From Elmis aenea (Eukaryota; Arthropoda; Insecta; Coleoptera; Elmidae), in NCBI GenBank assembly GCA_947652605.1, contig OX393579.1, positions 43,344,970 to 43,408,969 of the forward strand: 64,000 nucleotides of DNA. The letters run 5' to 3'. Shown here piece by piece: positions 23,780 to 35,759 of the stretch. The first letter of the stretch is position 1, and each line of letters starts with the position of its first letter. The position numbers and the translations under genes were made by a program. The notes below the pieces were generated by a model, which ran no database searches, was not told where the DNA came from, and saw only the letters and a list, made by a program, of their open reading frames with translations.

Positions 23780-24250
23780 CCCGTCGGTGTCTTCTTTTTT
23801 TCTTCTGTATTCTTGTTTTCAAGAACGACACTTTACACAACCGCACAGTGCTCTGCTTTACACTAACTCGCTAACTCAAACGGCTTGGTCCGTTTAAGCC
23901 TTCTTACTAGATGTTGGTTGTCCAAGAGCTGCAGGGCTTCGGTGTTGATGTGATCATGCAGCCTTTGTTCATGTTTGTTGGCAAAGTTTTGGATTTCTTC
24001 GTCGACTGTTGGCATCCTCAGGTCCCTGTGGAGGTCGACATTCCTCACGTACCACGCAGCATCCACAATTTCCCGGAGTACCTTATTTCGAAATCGCTGT
24101 ATTATTTTAATGTTAGTTTTACCAGCACACCCCCAAAGCTGTATGCCGTAGGTCCATACTGGCTTTAGTATTTCTTTACATATTAGAAGTTTATTTTTAA
24201 TTGAAAGTTTACATTTTCTATTGATTAGCCAAAATAGTTTTTTATATTTG
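23780..24250 (-). pseudogene. Jockey-clade LINE C-terminus, minus strand
   Basis: On the minus strand a frame from about 24245 to 23863 reads the post-RT region typical of Jockey elements: LKPVWTYGIQLWG, FRNKVLREIVDA.WYVRN, DLHRDL, HEQRLHDH, LLDNQHLVRRLKRTKPF and a stop. Motif order and spacing match the C-terminus of the neighbouring plus-strand copy ending near 23195. Sequence from 23862 down to about 23780 is its 3' UTR. The RT catalytic core is absent, so this is a 5'-truncated copy. Confidence 0.85.
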
Positions 24251-25879
24251 AGTATTAAAGGTAACAGTAAATTTATGAAACGCGGATTATAATGACGTTT
24301 GAAATACTTAAGGAATGTAGTATTATGAGGGCTTTGGATAAATTAAATACGTTGATGATAGCAATCATGTGTATTTTAAGCATTTACATTATTCTAGTTA
24401 AATATATTTACCTCACTACATTCTTGAAAAATATATGAGAAGTAAAATAGAAAGATATCAATGGATTTTTATGCTGCTTGAATGAAAGAAAAACTTAAGT
24501 AGAATGAATTGTAGTTAAAAATATTTTAACAAATAGGAAGCTGAGGGCAAGGAGAGGCAAAGCAGTAAAGATAAGGTGTATCACAATCATTATAGTTTGT
24601 TTAATCCAAGAGGCAAAAAAATAAGGAATAAAAAATAAAAAGATATGAGTACCTTTCATAATTTTCTTTGCGGACCATGTTTTTAATTATCCATTTGTGT
24701 TTGACTAATAATTTTTTATTATTATACATTACTTTTAACGCAAAATGTTACGATTCATGGTTTTGGTCATTTATTTTGTTATTTTAATTGTCCATAAATT
24801 TGTTTGCCAATCTATAGTTCTTGGATTACTGTCGTTTACATTAGGATTAATCTAGAATTCTGAACTTTACAGACTTAAAACCAATTCCAAACACTGCAGA
24901 CATCGTCAATTAATACCATTAGGTTTAGACATGTATGCAAGGTGCACGAATGAGCATAGTTATTCAGTGAGACTTGCATGACAGACTTCCAAGCTTCATT
25001 ACAATAGCGGTTTAGTCTCCGTTTGGCGTATTGTGAAGTGTGCGACGAAATTAGATAAAATACAACATACATTTTTGCTTAATCAATTAAGATGGAAGTG
25101 TAGTTTGCATTGGTTTAAACTGTTAGATAATTGCCTTAAGCAATGTTACGCTTTATAAATAAAAGTAACTAAAATAATAATTTTATTAGATAACTATTAC
25201 GATTATTTTGTTTTAAAATTGTTATTCATTTGCTCTCCGGTTTATTTACAAATCTTCATCGTTGTTTAATACCTTAATTATAGTGCACACAATTTACTTT
25301 TACTGTTTGGTTATTTAAATTCGTTTTACACTTTTTATCGGTCGGCTGACAAACTTCGACTTTTAGCAGTGATAATCTACATAAGCGCGCCTCAAACATT
25401 CTAGATGCCGTCTTTGGTAATTTTTTTTCCAGGATGCTTCAAAAGTAACCTAAAAAATAAAGCACCGTTACACTAATTACCAACATTCATGTAATTTTTA
25501 GAGTTTATAAAATGCTTAACAACCCCAAATTAAATAAAAAATCTGTAGCTAGATACAGTGTAATTAAAATTAATATAAGTGTAATGGTCCTGCACCTAAC
25601 CGTAGAAGGACTCATGACTAAATAAATAAATAATAAGTGTAATGAAATATTTTTTTAAATTTTACACATATCTTTGTTGTTGTTTTTGATAGGTAGAACC
25701 TTGGAAAAAAAACTATAAATAGCAAAATTAATTGATTTAAACATTTTTTAGATTTTAAGATTAATACAAAATTTACTAAAAAAATCATTAAGAGTTTATT
25801 TTCTATTTTAATAAAATGCATGAATTATTTAATTATTTTGTCTCTAATTACTTTTAAATTACCAAATGCTTTATAGGTA
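24251..25879. other. No recognisable gene
   Basis: Very AT-rich; no coding signal, no clear repeat structure. Confidence 0.5.
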
Positions 25880-25883
25880 TTAA

Positions 25884-26541
25884 CCCTCCAGTACTAAAAT
25901 GATTTTTGTAACGCGAGTACTAACATCGGTCTGTGGGACCGAATTCATCCAAAGCTTATTTTACAAGTATTATTTAAATTGTAAGTGTGCTTTATATTAA
26001 AAAAAAACCTTCCAAGCATATTTGAATCTGTACTCTTTGAATTAAATGCTGTAAATACGTTTGTGGCAGCTATGTTTAGTATACGATAAAAAATTACCAT
26101 AGGCCACCTTTTCGTATTACTAGCGCAGTTATAGCCTGAGCATAGTTTGTCCACTATATCAACACCAGACTTTGTACATTGTACATCATAATAATTTGTG
26201 GTTTTTCCGTATTTTTATCAAGACTATCAAAATCATAGGGTATTTCTCGTTTGTTCTTTTTTATTGTGCCTACCACAGTTAGTTTCTTCTCCAACAAAGT
26301 TTTACATAATGGTAATAATAATCCAATTAGTAACATCCATACTAACACGGGTCTGTGAGACCGAAATACCCAAAAAAACTGGCAAAAATCACTATAAAAA
26401 CGCTTGCCACTGCGAGAGCTGGTCGATAAATAGATATAATGAAGATAGCGACGAGCCCAACCCCCTCCTCACACGCGTTTTCTAGTTTCGGGGATAAAAT
26501 TGGGGTGTCGGTCTGTGAGACCGCATGTTAGCACTGGAGGG
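25884..26541. mobile_element. piggyBac element, internally deleted
   Basis: TTAA flanks both ends (25880-25883 and 26542-26545), the hallmark of piggyBac insertion. The terminal inverted repeat is CCCTCCAGTACTAA with one mismatch. GGTCTGTGRGACCG, itself palindromic, occurs three times (25928, 26350, 26510), likely as subterminal transposase sites. The element is 658 bp, far short of a full element (about 2.5 kb), and keeps only part of the transposase gene on the minus strand. Confidence 0.92.
25945..26330 (-). pseudogene. piggyBac transposase fragment with frameshift
   Basis: On the minus strand the first frame reads LLEKKLTVVGTIKKNKREIP, the conserved block just before the last catalytic region. 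A frameshift follows near 26165; the next frame reads SGVDIVDKLC, then NTKRWPMVIFYRIL and NVFTAF, the conserved distal DDE_Tnp_1_7 region. The N-terminus, the earlier catalytic aspartates and most of the C-terminal region are missing, so no activity is possible. It lies within the TTAA-flanked ends of the same element. Confidence 0.88.
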
Positions 26542-26627
26542 TTAAAGTGTGCTATAAAACAAAAGATATTTAGTATCATAATTTTAACACAAAATTAGAG
26601 TTAAATTTGAAAAAAAACTCAAAAAAA

Positions 26628-26744
26628 TAATGAAGAAGAAATGTCTAACAATTAATGAGATTTTGTTTTAAGGCAACCTAATAAATCTATTTTTGGAAGA
26701 TTAAAACAAAATCTCATTAATTGTAGGACATTTCTTCTTCATTA
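26628..26744. repeat. Near-perfect 44-bp hairpin
   Basis: The arms 26628-26671 and 26701-26744 are inverted copies with about two mismatches and a 29-base spacer. It may be a minimal MITE. As RNA it would be a pre-miRNA-sized stem, but nothing shows that it is transcribed. Confidence 0.75.
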
Positions 26745-29700
26745 TAGGTAACGATCAAAATATACTTCCCTTGCAGCTTCAGAATTAATATTACTTTGAA
26801 TAAAACAGTCCAAGATATCTTTTCGTAATATTCTTAAGCCATTTCGTGTTTTTTAGGTACAAAAATATAGACAATCAACAATTACACGTGATTATTTCTG
26901 TCACACTATAATTAAAACAACAGAATGACAGTTTGTTTTACCAGTGATATTCTTAATGACATAAGCCTACTACTAAAAACAAAATAAAATATGAAAAATT
27001 ACCTGGTTTTTGCTATAATGTAAGGAAATCGACCCCACATGATATAAATATTATTGGAATGGGGAAAAAATCCTTTTTCTCGTGATGCCACAGCCAACTA
27101 TGGGTTCCATTTAAAAGAATACAACTTTGCCACAACTCGAATTTCGAATTTTTTTTACTTGTCTACGCCACTACATTCTTTTCAAAAAAGTGCCTGAAGA
27201 ACGTCAAAATTATTTTTGTTTATTTTCATAAACAAGCGAGATATAGTCATAAAACGAAAAATCGAGTTATCGGTGATAACTCACAAACAAAAGACGATAA
27301 CTAATTTTAGTTTTCACCATTAACTTTTACTCAAAAAAAGAGATGAAGGAAGCGGGGTCCGTTTTTCGATACCTCTTATAACCGAAATTCCGTATGAGCA
27401 CATCGAAATTTGCCCACCCTGTACATGAGTAATATACACTTAGCAAAACTATATTATGCGGTTTTCATTTAACGTCCCTTGTATTTAGTTTGCTCTAGTT
27501 TTGGGTCCACGACTACAGCTTGACATAATTTGCAAAGAAAAGATTTTGCAGAATTGAAACAAAAGTAAACATAAAACTAGAAAGCGAACAGATAATAGCA
27601 GAAAAACTTTAAAAACGTAATGAATATTTTACATAATTTTTTGTTCCAAGTTTCAAAAAATATCATTACAAACAGTGTAATTTGTTTTCAGTTGATAACA
27701 ATAAAGTTCAGTATTCTATCAAAAAATTTATTGCTCAGTCAATACAGTTTGTGAACAAACTTCATCGAAGTACATAAAATTTTATTATGGTGTGCAGATG
27801 TTCTATTCCGACGTAATTTAAAATGAGCATCGTACGACGATCTAGATACGATGTATATATTGTTATATTGATCATCCGATAAAATCTAGATTTTTTTAAA
27901 TCGACATTGTTATAAGCCTTGTAAAAACAGGGTAGGTATTGTAATGTCCATTCAAGAGAATTAAAAAACTGGACTGTTGATGCCTGTTAATTCTTTTAGA
28001 TAAAGTACATTGTAAAATAATAATTTTTTGGCTATGCAAATTACATTCTAAAGTAAATAACTATTTTATTGTTAGTTGCTCATATATGAGACATTACACG
28101 TTGCATAATTAATCTTTTTCCTAATTTAACTTTGAAAAACTATTAGAAAAATGGCGGTGTTTTCTAATTAAAGTTTGGTGTTTTTCTACCACACTTTAAC
28201 TACTTAAGATGCAAAGTGTCACCAAAGAGTGTGATTAAAAATGCAGGTTACGGACAAAATGACAGGAAATTTTCGTTAAGAATCATGAGAAAAGTTCTTA
28301 CAACTCTTTTTTATAGCAAGTCATATTTTCGCCACCTAACGATACATTTTCGCGCATTTCATTATATAAAAAACTTTGTAAAAATTTTCTTCTAAGGTGT
28401 CACTGTATAAGTTATTTACATATACCTACTATAAGCTTGCATCTATATCTGTAAAGAATTGTAAAGAAATTGTTCAAATGGTTTTATTAGCAACGATCTC
28501 TTCCCTCTTACCGATGTATATTTTATAAATGGCACATCAGTCAGGCAAGTATAGTAATTTGGGTTTTTTTTTAAGACTCATATCACACATGATTTGTCGT
28601 AATAAATGCGTGTGAGCACTATAGCGAAGAACAAACCTATACAAAAGTGAACGTGCCTATATTTTACTTTAAGATTTCTCATAAAAACAAGCACTTCGCC
28701 GTAGAATAATTTTTTCCTTTGCTCCTTCTTGTTCATAAGACATTGTAAGATGTAGGTGGGTATATCCTTGTAAAATGTAAATTTAAATTCAATGTTGAAC
28801 GTCTCGCCTGTTTATGACTCACCGGGAAATATTACATGTCGGTTTTACGTTTTAACTGTAAAATATTCAATTCTTAACTTAAATTTTATAGAGCAAAATG
28901 TAATTTGATTAAATTTTGTATGTACTACACAAATCTAAAAAAAAAAAACAGAATTTACTAAACTTTTATGAGATTTAGTTTGTGATTATCATTAACAAAA
29001 GAATAGTGTAAATTATTAGAAAAATGTAAAATAAAATCTTTACCTATATGTATAATAATTAAATTAGTTAGCATTGGATACGACATTCTATTTTTCGTAA
29101 TACAAGTTTTGTATCAATTGTTCCGAGATCCTAAGTCAATGTTTAAAGCTTTTGTGTGTATTTTATTGTGAGGCATTAGCAGAATAGCATTTATTTCAAG
29201 TTTTAGGTAACATGAAATGTTACCTAGAAAGATGCTCTTTATTTTGGTTTAATCATACTCTGAATATCACAATTTATAACAATATAAACTTTGGTGGATT
29301 CATTTATAACTAGTGAGTCAATTATTAAAAACTAACAAATTAAGGATATATCGGCTTCCATTATTATAAGAGCTAGACCACAGGTTTTAATGTGGCAAAA
29401 TTTCAAAATTCGATACTATTAAGATTATTCAAATAGATTTCAGATATTAGCAACCTATTTTATAAAAACTCAAAAAATCGGAATAATTAATTTTAAATTC
29501 TTCATCGTAAAACTAAAAACCCTTGAAAGATGTCTGTTTTTCTGAAATCTTTTTTAAAATTTTGTAAAACTGTTTAAGAGCAACATTTTATTACTTATTA
29601 AATGGTTCCACCAACTTTTGAATTTGTCTTCTTCGATATAAACTTTCTTATTTATTATATACTACTTATTTAGTTTTTATTTTGTTGACTGGGACTTCTT

Positions 29701-30080
29701 TTTCTAATTAAATAAGATAAAACCATAAAGAAAATGTAAGTTTAAGTTTATTTACTTTTTTATTGGTACGTTTTGTCTTACCGAAATTAATAACGGACTT
29801 CAAATCAGTATAGAAATTTTGAAAATGTGGGTAGACCTGATTGTTTACGAGATAGCTATGGCGAGAATTTAAATTGAAATACGCTTGTATGTGGGTCAAA
29901 ATTTCTAATTAAACTTCTATCAAAATAGTTAAATTAACTCCCTTGAAAATTTTAGCAATGTAATTTCAGCCGAATTACAATTCAAGGGCGACCATAGGGA
30001 TCTCGCATGTTATTAGAGATAAAGCATGCGTTTTCATTTGGCAAAGTTAATAAATTTTATGCTGAATAATATGATTGAAA
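26745..30080. other. AT-rich stretch with degenerate ACAGGGTG-type blocks
   Basis: A terminus in minus form, CCCACCCTGTACATG, is at 27415-27429, with family interior sequence to its left (AAAAAAGTGCCTGAA near 27186). Around 29360 and 30000 lie sequences resembling the interior phrase GGGATCTCGC...TTATTATAAGAGCTAG seen at 10660 and 57930. No gene is recognised. Confidence 0.45.
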
Positions 30081-30129
30081 CATAATACAATCTTGGTTTC
30101 CGGGTTTGGAACCGCGTCTTCTATATTTA

Positions 30130-30175
30130 GAAGTAGTTGACGTTTCGACCATTGTGTCTTGGTCTTTTTCAAAAC
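30130..30175 (-). ncRNA. Hammerhead-ribozyme-like motif of the Penelope repeat
   Basis: Read on the minus strand just after the stop codon: a degenerate core (TTTTGAAAAAGACC where CTGATGA-GACC is expected), a loop AAGACACAAT, then GGTCGAAACGTC. The GACC/GGTC pair forms stem II and GAAAC followed by GTC matches the conserved 3' core and cleavage triplet. Hammerhead motifs are known in terminal repeats of Penelope-like elements. The 5' core here departs from consensus, so self-cleavage is doubtful. Confidence 0.5.
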
Positions 30176-30177
30176 GA

Positions 30178-30366
30178 CTAATTTGTGAGGGATGTTGCTG
30201 GGTTTATATATCCAGCTTGTGGAGGCGTGGCGTTCCGCTTGATGGATTTGTTCTGCCACAGTGATTTTGTGATGACTGGTTTCCAGATGTTTGGGAGTTG
30301 TATGCCTGTGTCTCTGTTGTAGTTGTTTGGGTTCTTGATGATTTCCAATGATTCTCGATATAATCT
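30178..30366 (-). pseudogene. Penelope-like protein, GIY-YIG C-terminal tail
   Basis: Sixty-two residues and a stop (TAG at 30178-30180 on the minus strand). The conserved part reads RESLEIIKNPNNYNRDTG, then LPNIWKPVI. The pattern REA.EI.K.P.N.NR..G..L...W.P is the end of the GIY-YIG endonuclease domain in Penelope-like elements, where the glutamate is a catalytic residue. Upstream coding sequence is cut off by the inverted arm, so only the tail survives. Confidence 0.75.
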
Positions 30367-30425
30367 TGGCTACTTCTAAATATAGAAGACGCGGTTCCAA
30401 ACCCGGAAACCAAGATTGTATTATG

Positions 30426-32994
30426 GATAACGGCCGCGAAAGCCTCAAGAATAAAATGATTGAAACATATTTTAGACGCCAGCAACCGTTTCTATGAAAT
30501 CTGCAATAATCTGAAAAATTTACTTTTCAATTTTTTACTGCAACTTTTTGAATTATAAAATTTTTGTAATGTAAAATTTTCTTTTAAGTCTAAGGCAAAG
30601 TTTTATTTTGCATGTAGTGAACTTTTGACTAAATCGATTCAAGTTTGTTTATAGCTTGAACTATATTATGTATTTAAAAAATATATTTTAGTTCCCAAAG
30701 TTCTTTCTTTTTGATTTCTTAAACAGAGAATGTATTGTAAAAAAATTAACACAACCAAGATAACCTTAAAAAACACAAAATTGATTTAATTTTGTGAACA
30801 CTGTTATAATTGAAAATTTAGTGATATAAAAAGTTTCTTAAAAAAAAATTATTGAATAAAATTTAATTAAAAATATAATAAAGGTAATTTGCAAATTTAT
30901 TTCAAAACAATACTGCCTAGTATAACTTAATGCATGAAGTTACTTCAAACATTTGCAATAAGATACAAAGAATTTCAAAAATTAATAAGGTTTAAGCTAT
31001 AGACAACATGGTTTATTTTATCATATTTTTATTACAGTTTTGATTGCTTCGCCGAGAATTTTGATGTAATTGCAAGAAAAATATTTCATTCGATTGGCTT
31101 GTGTAAGAAAGAGTATTATAATAACGTTATATGTACAAATTTATTACATTTTTATCATATTACGAGTTCTTTTCTAAATTATGTTATAATAATTAAAATT
31201 ACAAGCAAAGCATTTAGTAGTTCTCTCAGAACTTCCCCATCTTTTTTTAAAATAATTTTATAATTTAATAATTTTAATATTTTATATTTTTATAATTTAT
31301 AATTTTTTAAAGTCTAACTTACACTATTAATTAATAATTGGGTGAAAAAAATTCTGTTTTGATTATAAATTACACTTGTAGTTTTAAAAGTTTCTTGCAA
31401 CGCTTTTAAAAACCATTAGTACTCGCGTGGCGTCGGACACTCTCACTTTAGAAAAACAATTGGTAACTTTATGACCGATTACTATAAATTTTATAAATAT
31501 ACTTAACAAAAAAGTTTAGGAGAAACATAAAAGGAAGGGTATTGGTTGTTCAAAACGGAGATACTAGTGAAATAAGTGCGAAAAAAAGTTCTAACCAACT
31601 ATGTTATCATCAAGTAAGAAAGTTAATGTCGAAAATATTACATCTCATCGATTAAGCAAAAGTTGATAAAACCACTAAGCAGATTAGATTTTTATGGAAA
31701 ATTTAATGTTGCAGGTACATATTATCTGGAACCAGTTGGATTTTATTAATCAGTATTAAATTTAGTAACTTTGCCCGATTTAAGTCTATGGTGTATATTT
31801 AATAATAAGCAAGATTTCAACGGTCATAAAAAATAATAAAGTTGCTTAATGTTTCAATAAATCTATAAGTGCGCTATTTACATCCTAATTAAAAAAAAAA
31901 AAAAACACAATTGTATAGTCCTTAAATTGTGTTACAGGTATCGAAATAGTAATAAAATAATATAAAGCTAAGCAAACTGTTGTCGCGGTTATGTTATACA
32001 ATGTGCTTTAATTTTTTATTATATGACATAAAATTTCATAATTATAGCGGACATATTTTAAATTTTAATTCTAATATTATTAAAACACAAATAGAACGAA
32101 AAAATGTAATAGCATATAAACAACGAATTGGCTAAAAATCTCCATTACCGGTATACATTTTTGTTTTGTTTTTAAAAGATAATTCATGAGTTGAATATTG
32201 TTTTTTATATGAAAACTGTATAAAGCAAATATTTTACAAATTAAAAGTATAAAGAGCGAAAAATATGAGGTAAAAGTATACTAAAATGAAAAGAATATCC
32301 TGGGGATTTACTTTCTGCAGAGAGTAATAATACTGGCCTAGCTAGAATTAGTGATAAAAAACTGCACAATTAGTTGTCAACACAGCATATTTTATTATTC
32401 AATTTACTAACTAATGTGAAAGTATTTGACAGTTTCAATATTTTACTTCGCTTGGAATTCATTTAAATTAATTAGGAAAGTAGAAGTTTTGAAGAAAATT
32501 TATGTTCATGGCAAAAACATTTGTATAAAGGGTGTATTTCTGCTGTGCGTGGTTAACAAACATAACATAACAGCCCGTACATTACATTAATAATTAAAAT
32601 AGTGAGTAGTAATTGAAAAATTATATAAGATATGACATTACTAATTAACACGGAATATTTAAAAAAAGTATAATGGTTTGTATATTTTAATTATGATGTA
32701 TAATATTTTATAACTAATACTATTGCTTGTAAACCGGATTAATCAGTAATTTTTTCCTTTGAAATAAATATTTTTTTGTCCTGGTAGGCAACCATATCGA
32801 AGTAAAAAGTAAAAAATGGGTTGTGTCGTATTATCCATGTAAAAGTAGCAGATAATGTAATATTAGATATTTCATGTTCACGTCTTCAACCCTAGATTTA
32901 TGAAAGAAATCTGTTCTGTTTCTTCATAATTTATTTAATAATTGCAAACATCATTTGTTTACGAAATCAGGGCAAACTTTGATAAGGAAATTTT
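30426..32994. other. Very AT-rich stretch, nothing recognised
   Basis: Dense A/T runs, no open frame of note, no repeat matched elsewhere in the window. The weak motif AAAGGGTGTATTTC at 32526 resembles the recurrent terminus but is not claimed. Confidence 0.5.
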
Positions 32995-33684
32995 TCGAAA
33001 TTAGCCATAACTTTTTAATTATTGAAAATAACCCCAACAAACCTTATATTTTTGGAAACGGCGACAAATTCTCTATTAAATGATGTGCATAATAAACTAA
33101 GTGAATGTCGGCTAATTCGTTTAGAGTATACAAGTTTGTGTCTGACATTTTTAAAAAAAGGTTAGGTTATGAACAAGCCTTAAGTCAAGCATGACATTAG
33201 CCAACTAAGTTTAGTAAAAAAATTATTTGAGGTGTATAAACAGAGTTTGTCGATGCATCTTTAGCGCTAATTTTCTCGAAAACGGCTACGTTTACAGCAA
33301 AAAACAAAGTGAGACGAATTTTTTCCTCTTAAGTCGTAGTTTCTTATGGACGAATGACATTTTCAATTTTATTCCAGAAAAAAAAAATTCTGAAGATAAT
33401 AAGAGGATGACCTGACTATAAATCATACTTCCAATTACGTGTTTTTTTTCTAATTATCCCACAAAGTCAATGGGAAACACCTAAACCTTTCGGGCCAAGT
33501 TTGATAGCTCTAGCTTAAACGGTTAGGACGTAATCGATTTTTCGATTTTTTTTCTTGCAACTTTGGAGGTCTCTAACTTTGAAAGGAAGCATTTTCGGAT
33601 AACAAAATATTTGACAAATGGTCATCATTTTCACTCAGGAATATGCACCTACTTTTTGGCGGTGTATAATGGGGACACCCTGTA
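32995..33684 (-). repeat. ACAGGGTGTCCCC-type repeat, one end visible
   Basis: The right end GGGGACACCCTGTA (33671-33684) is the minus form of the recurrent terminus. The preceding 600-700 bp have phrases such as TCTCGAAAACGGCTACG and GGCCAAGTTTGATAGCTCTAG. Their style (advice-like phrases around CGAAAACGG, CGATTTTTCGA) is shared with other family members. The left boundary near 32995 is uncertain. No protein. Confidence 0.45.
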
Positions 33685-33949
33685 CATATAAGTAGTAAAA
33701 ATTGTTGTAAATGCGGATGAAATCGAGATGAAATGTAAATTTTGAAGCACATTTGTGTTACAATAAATATCCGAATTTTCGAATGACGCAACATTTACTC
33801 ATAAAAAAGATATTAGATCAGTTTATTGCTACTAGTAATGTTGGGTTTATTTCAACTGGAATATTTGTTCTGTGAGTATTTGTCAACATTAAATATTGTA
33901 AGAACTTAGAATTTGGGAAAAATGTACAGCATTTAAATTTTAACTTAAC

Positions 33950-34215
33950 TTATGCGTTGAGGACACTACTGGAATATTTAATCAACTTATAGCCCATCAG
34001 TATAGGTCGTTTTTTAATTAACTTTTTTGTACCATTAATTTGAGTTTCATTATTGATATTCTTTTTATTAATTAAAACGCCTTTTTTGCACAAGTCTTTG
34101 TGCCATATCTTATCAAGAGCCTGTGCTACATCTAGAAGAATAACGGGACACATTTTCTTTTTTTATTGTTTTTTTTTTTCTTCTTTCTATTAAAGCGTTG
34201 ATTCTATGGACTTGG
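33950..34215 (-). pseudogene. Jockey-clade RT fragment, minus strand
   Basis: Minus-strand reading gives TLDQVHRINALIE, a lysine-rich expansion with a stop, then ILLDVAQALDKIWH. This is the segment around the first catalytic aspartate of the RT palm, in the same order as in the copy at 21946. Only about 80 residues survive, with internal A-rich decay. Confidence 0.75.
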
Positions 34216-34555
34216 TCTAAAGTGTTTATTTCTCATATTTAACAAAATAATAGTATAAAAAATAATTATTTTAAAATGAAGGTAAATTATTAATACATTG
34301 GTTTAGTAGATTATTTCACCAAACACAAATTTGGTTGCTATCAGTTGCTTTCAGTTTTTTAATTCCATATAAGTGATAAAAGAAAACCACATGCGTTAAC
34401 TTACCGCGCGGAGTACAAGCAACATTATTAACAATTAAATAAGTTGCTCATCAAGGCTTGTCCATTTGTCAATAATTTTATTTTGTAAAATACAACATTC
34501 CTTATGATGTATCTTTTTCTCTCTTTTTTGTTTTAAGAACACAAGAAACGCTTTA
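34216..34555. other. No recognisable gene
   Basis: AT-rich sequence up to the hAT target duplication. Confidence 0.45.
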
Positions 34556-34563
34556 TTCTGAAG

Positions 34564-35751
34564 CAGGGACTAAAAACGAAAAAAATTCCGTTCGTTTCTG
34601 TTCGGAACGAAAACGAAATATATTGTTTTCGTTCTTTTCGTTCTAACCGAAAAAATTCTTTTTTCGTTTTCGTGAACCGAAATAATAACGGTTAAAACCG
34701 GTTTTACAATTTTTTTTTGTCGTCAAAAAATCAAATTTTTTTCTAGTCACCACAACCCTCTAAATACGATGACAATATTTGCGTCTCAACTAAAATATAA
34801 ACGATGACGATGGGGTTTGATGCTCACGGTCTGCATATTTTAGACTGGCTAACCATCGCCATATTCAATTTACCAAATCGTTAAACACATTAACATTTAA
34901 CCATTTTATTAAGTTTAACACCCGTCAGGTGCAAAAACACAGCGTGATTAGGTTAAATTAGACACACGATCTTTATCTAAAAATACGAAAATATAGCAAG
35001 TGCTGTTTTAAATTTGTTTTAGTACTAAAAATAAAAATCTATACATTTGAATTAAATAAGATCCTGCTGTAATTATTTAAAAAGACAAAAGAATGAATTC
35101 AAGTGGATAATTTACTAAATGTTATAAATAAAAAAGATATTTAAAAAAAACTTATATTAACTTGAAATCTACTTTAACTTTATAGTTTGTACATACCATA
35201 CAATATACATTTTCACATTCCGTTAAATCTTACTAGCAACACATCTTCCAATAAATCTTATTTTACATTAGTCCTTTTTGAAGTAAGAATAAATGTTACT
35301 ATTATTATGTCTAAACGCAAATAAAACATACACATTGATAATATATATCAAATCAAGTGTATATTCTATATTGATGATCTAAAAAACAAATTAGAAATAG
35401 AGAATATCTGTACTGTTAATTGTGTTACACGAATTTGCAAGTATAAACAATAAAGTTGTTAATACATATTCATGTAAATATATGGAGAAAAGTGAAGCTC
35501 ACTTATTTCAAGTGAGATTGTTTACTGCCTCGTGGAGTCTCCCCAGCACAGAAGGTAAATTCGCGTTTGTGTTTAACAAATAAAATTGAAATAGCGACAA
35601 AACCGGTTAAAACCGGTTTTGGAAAATATTTATTTCGTTTTCGTTCTTGAACGAAAAATAATAATTTCGTTTTCGGTTTCGTTTTAGTTCTTAAAAAAAA
35701 TTCGGTTAATTTCTTTTAACGTTTTCGTTTTCGTTCCGTTCTCAGTCCCTG
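34564..35751. mobile_element. Non-autonomous hAT element, copy 1
   Basis: It starts CAGGGACTAAAAACG and ends CTCAGTCCCTG, and is flanked by the identical octamer TTCTGAAG (34556-34563 and 35752-35759), the 8-bp duplication of hAT transposons. Inside both ends are repeated TTTTCGTTC/GAACGAAAA motifs and AACCGGTT blocks, probable subterminal transposase sites. The 1188-bp element has no transposase frame. A close relative with its own duplication is at 45179-46325. Confidence 0.93.
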
Positions 35752-35759
35752 TTCTGAAG

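Larger units (their letters stand above)
30081..30425 (-). mobile_element. Penelope-like element 3' end with inverted flanks
   Basis: Perfect 56-bp inverted arms at 30081-30136 and 30370-30425 bracket a minus-strand coding tail (30178-30366). Penelope-like elements are often found with partial, inverted or tandem terminal repeats, which fits this arrangement. Reading the minus strand, the order is arm, C-terminal coding tail, stop, hammerhead-like motif, complementary arm. The remainder of the element (RT and most of the endonuclease) is missing. Confidence 0.75.

Noticed and set aside
30204..30485. A 93-codon minus-strand frame across the Penelope fragment
   Set aside because: It reads a different frame from the recognisable GIY-YIG tail and runs through the inverted arm; it is a shadow.
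33163..33176. Telomeric TTAGG repeat
   Set aside because: Only about two imperfect units (AGGTTAGGTTA); no array.
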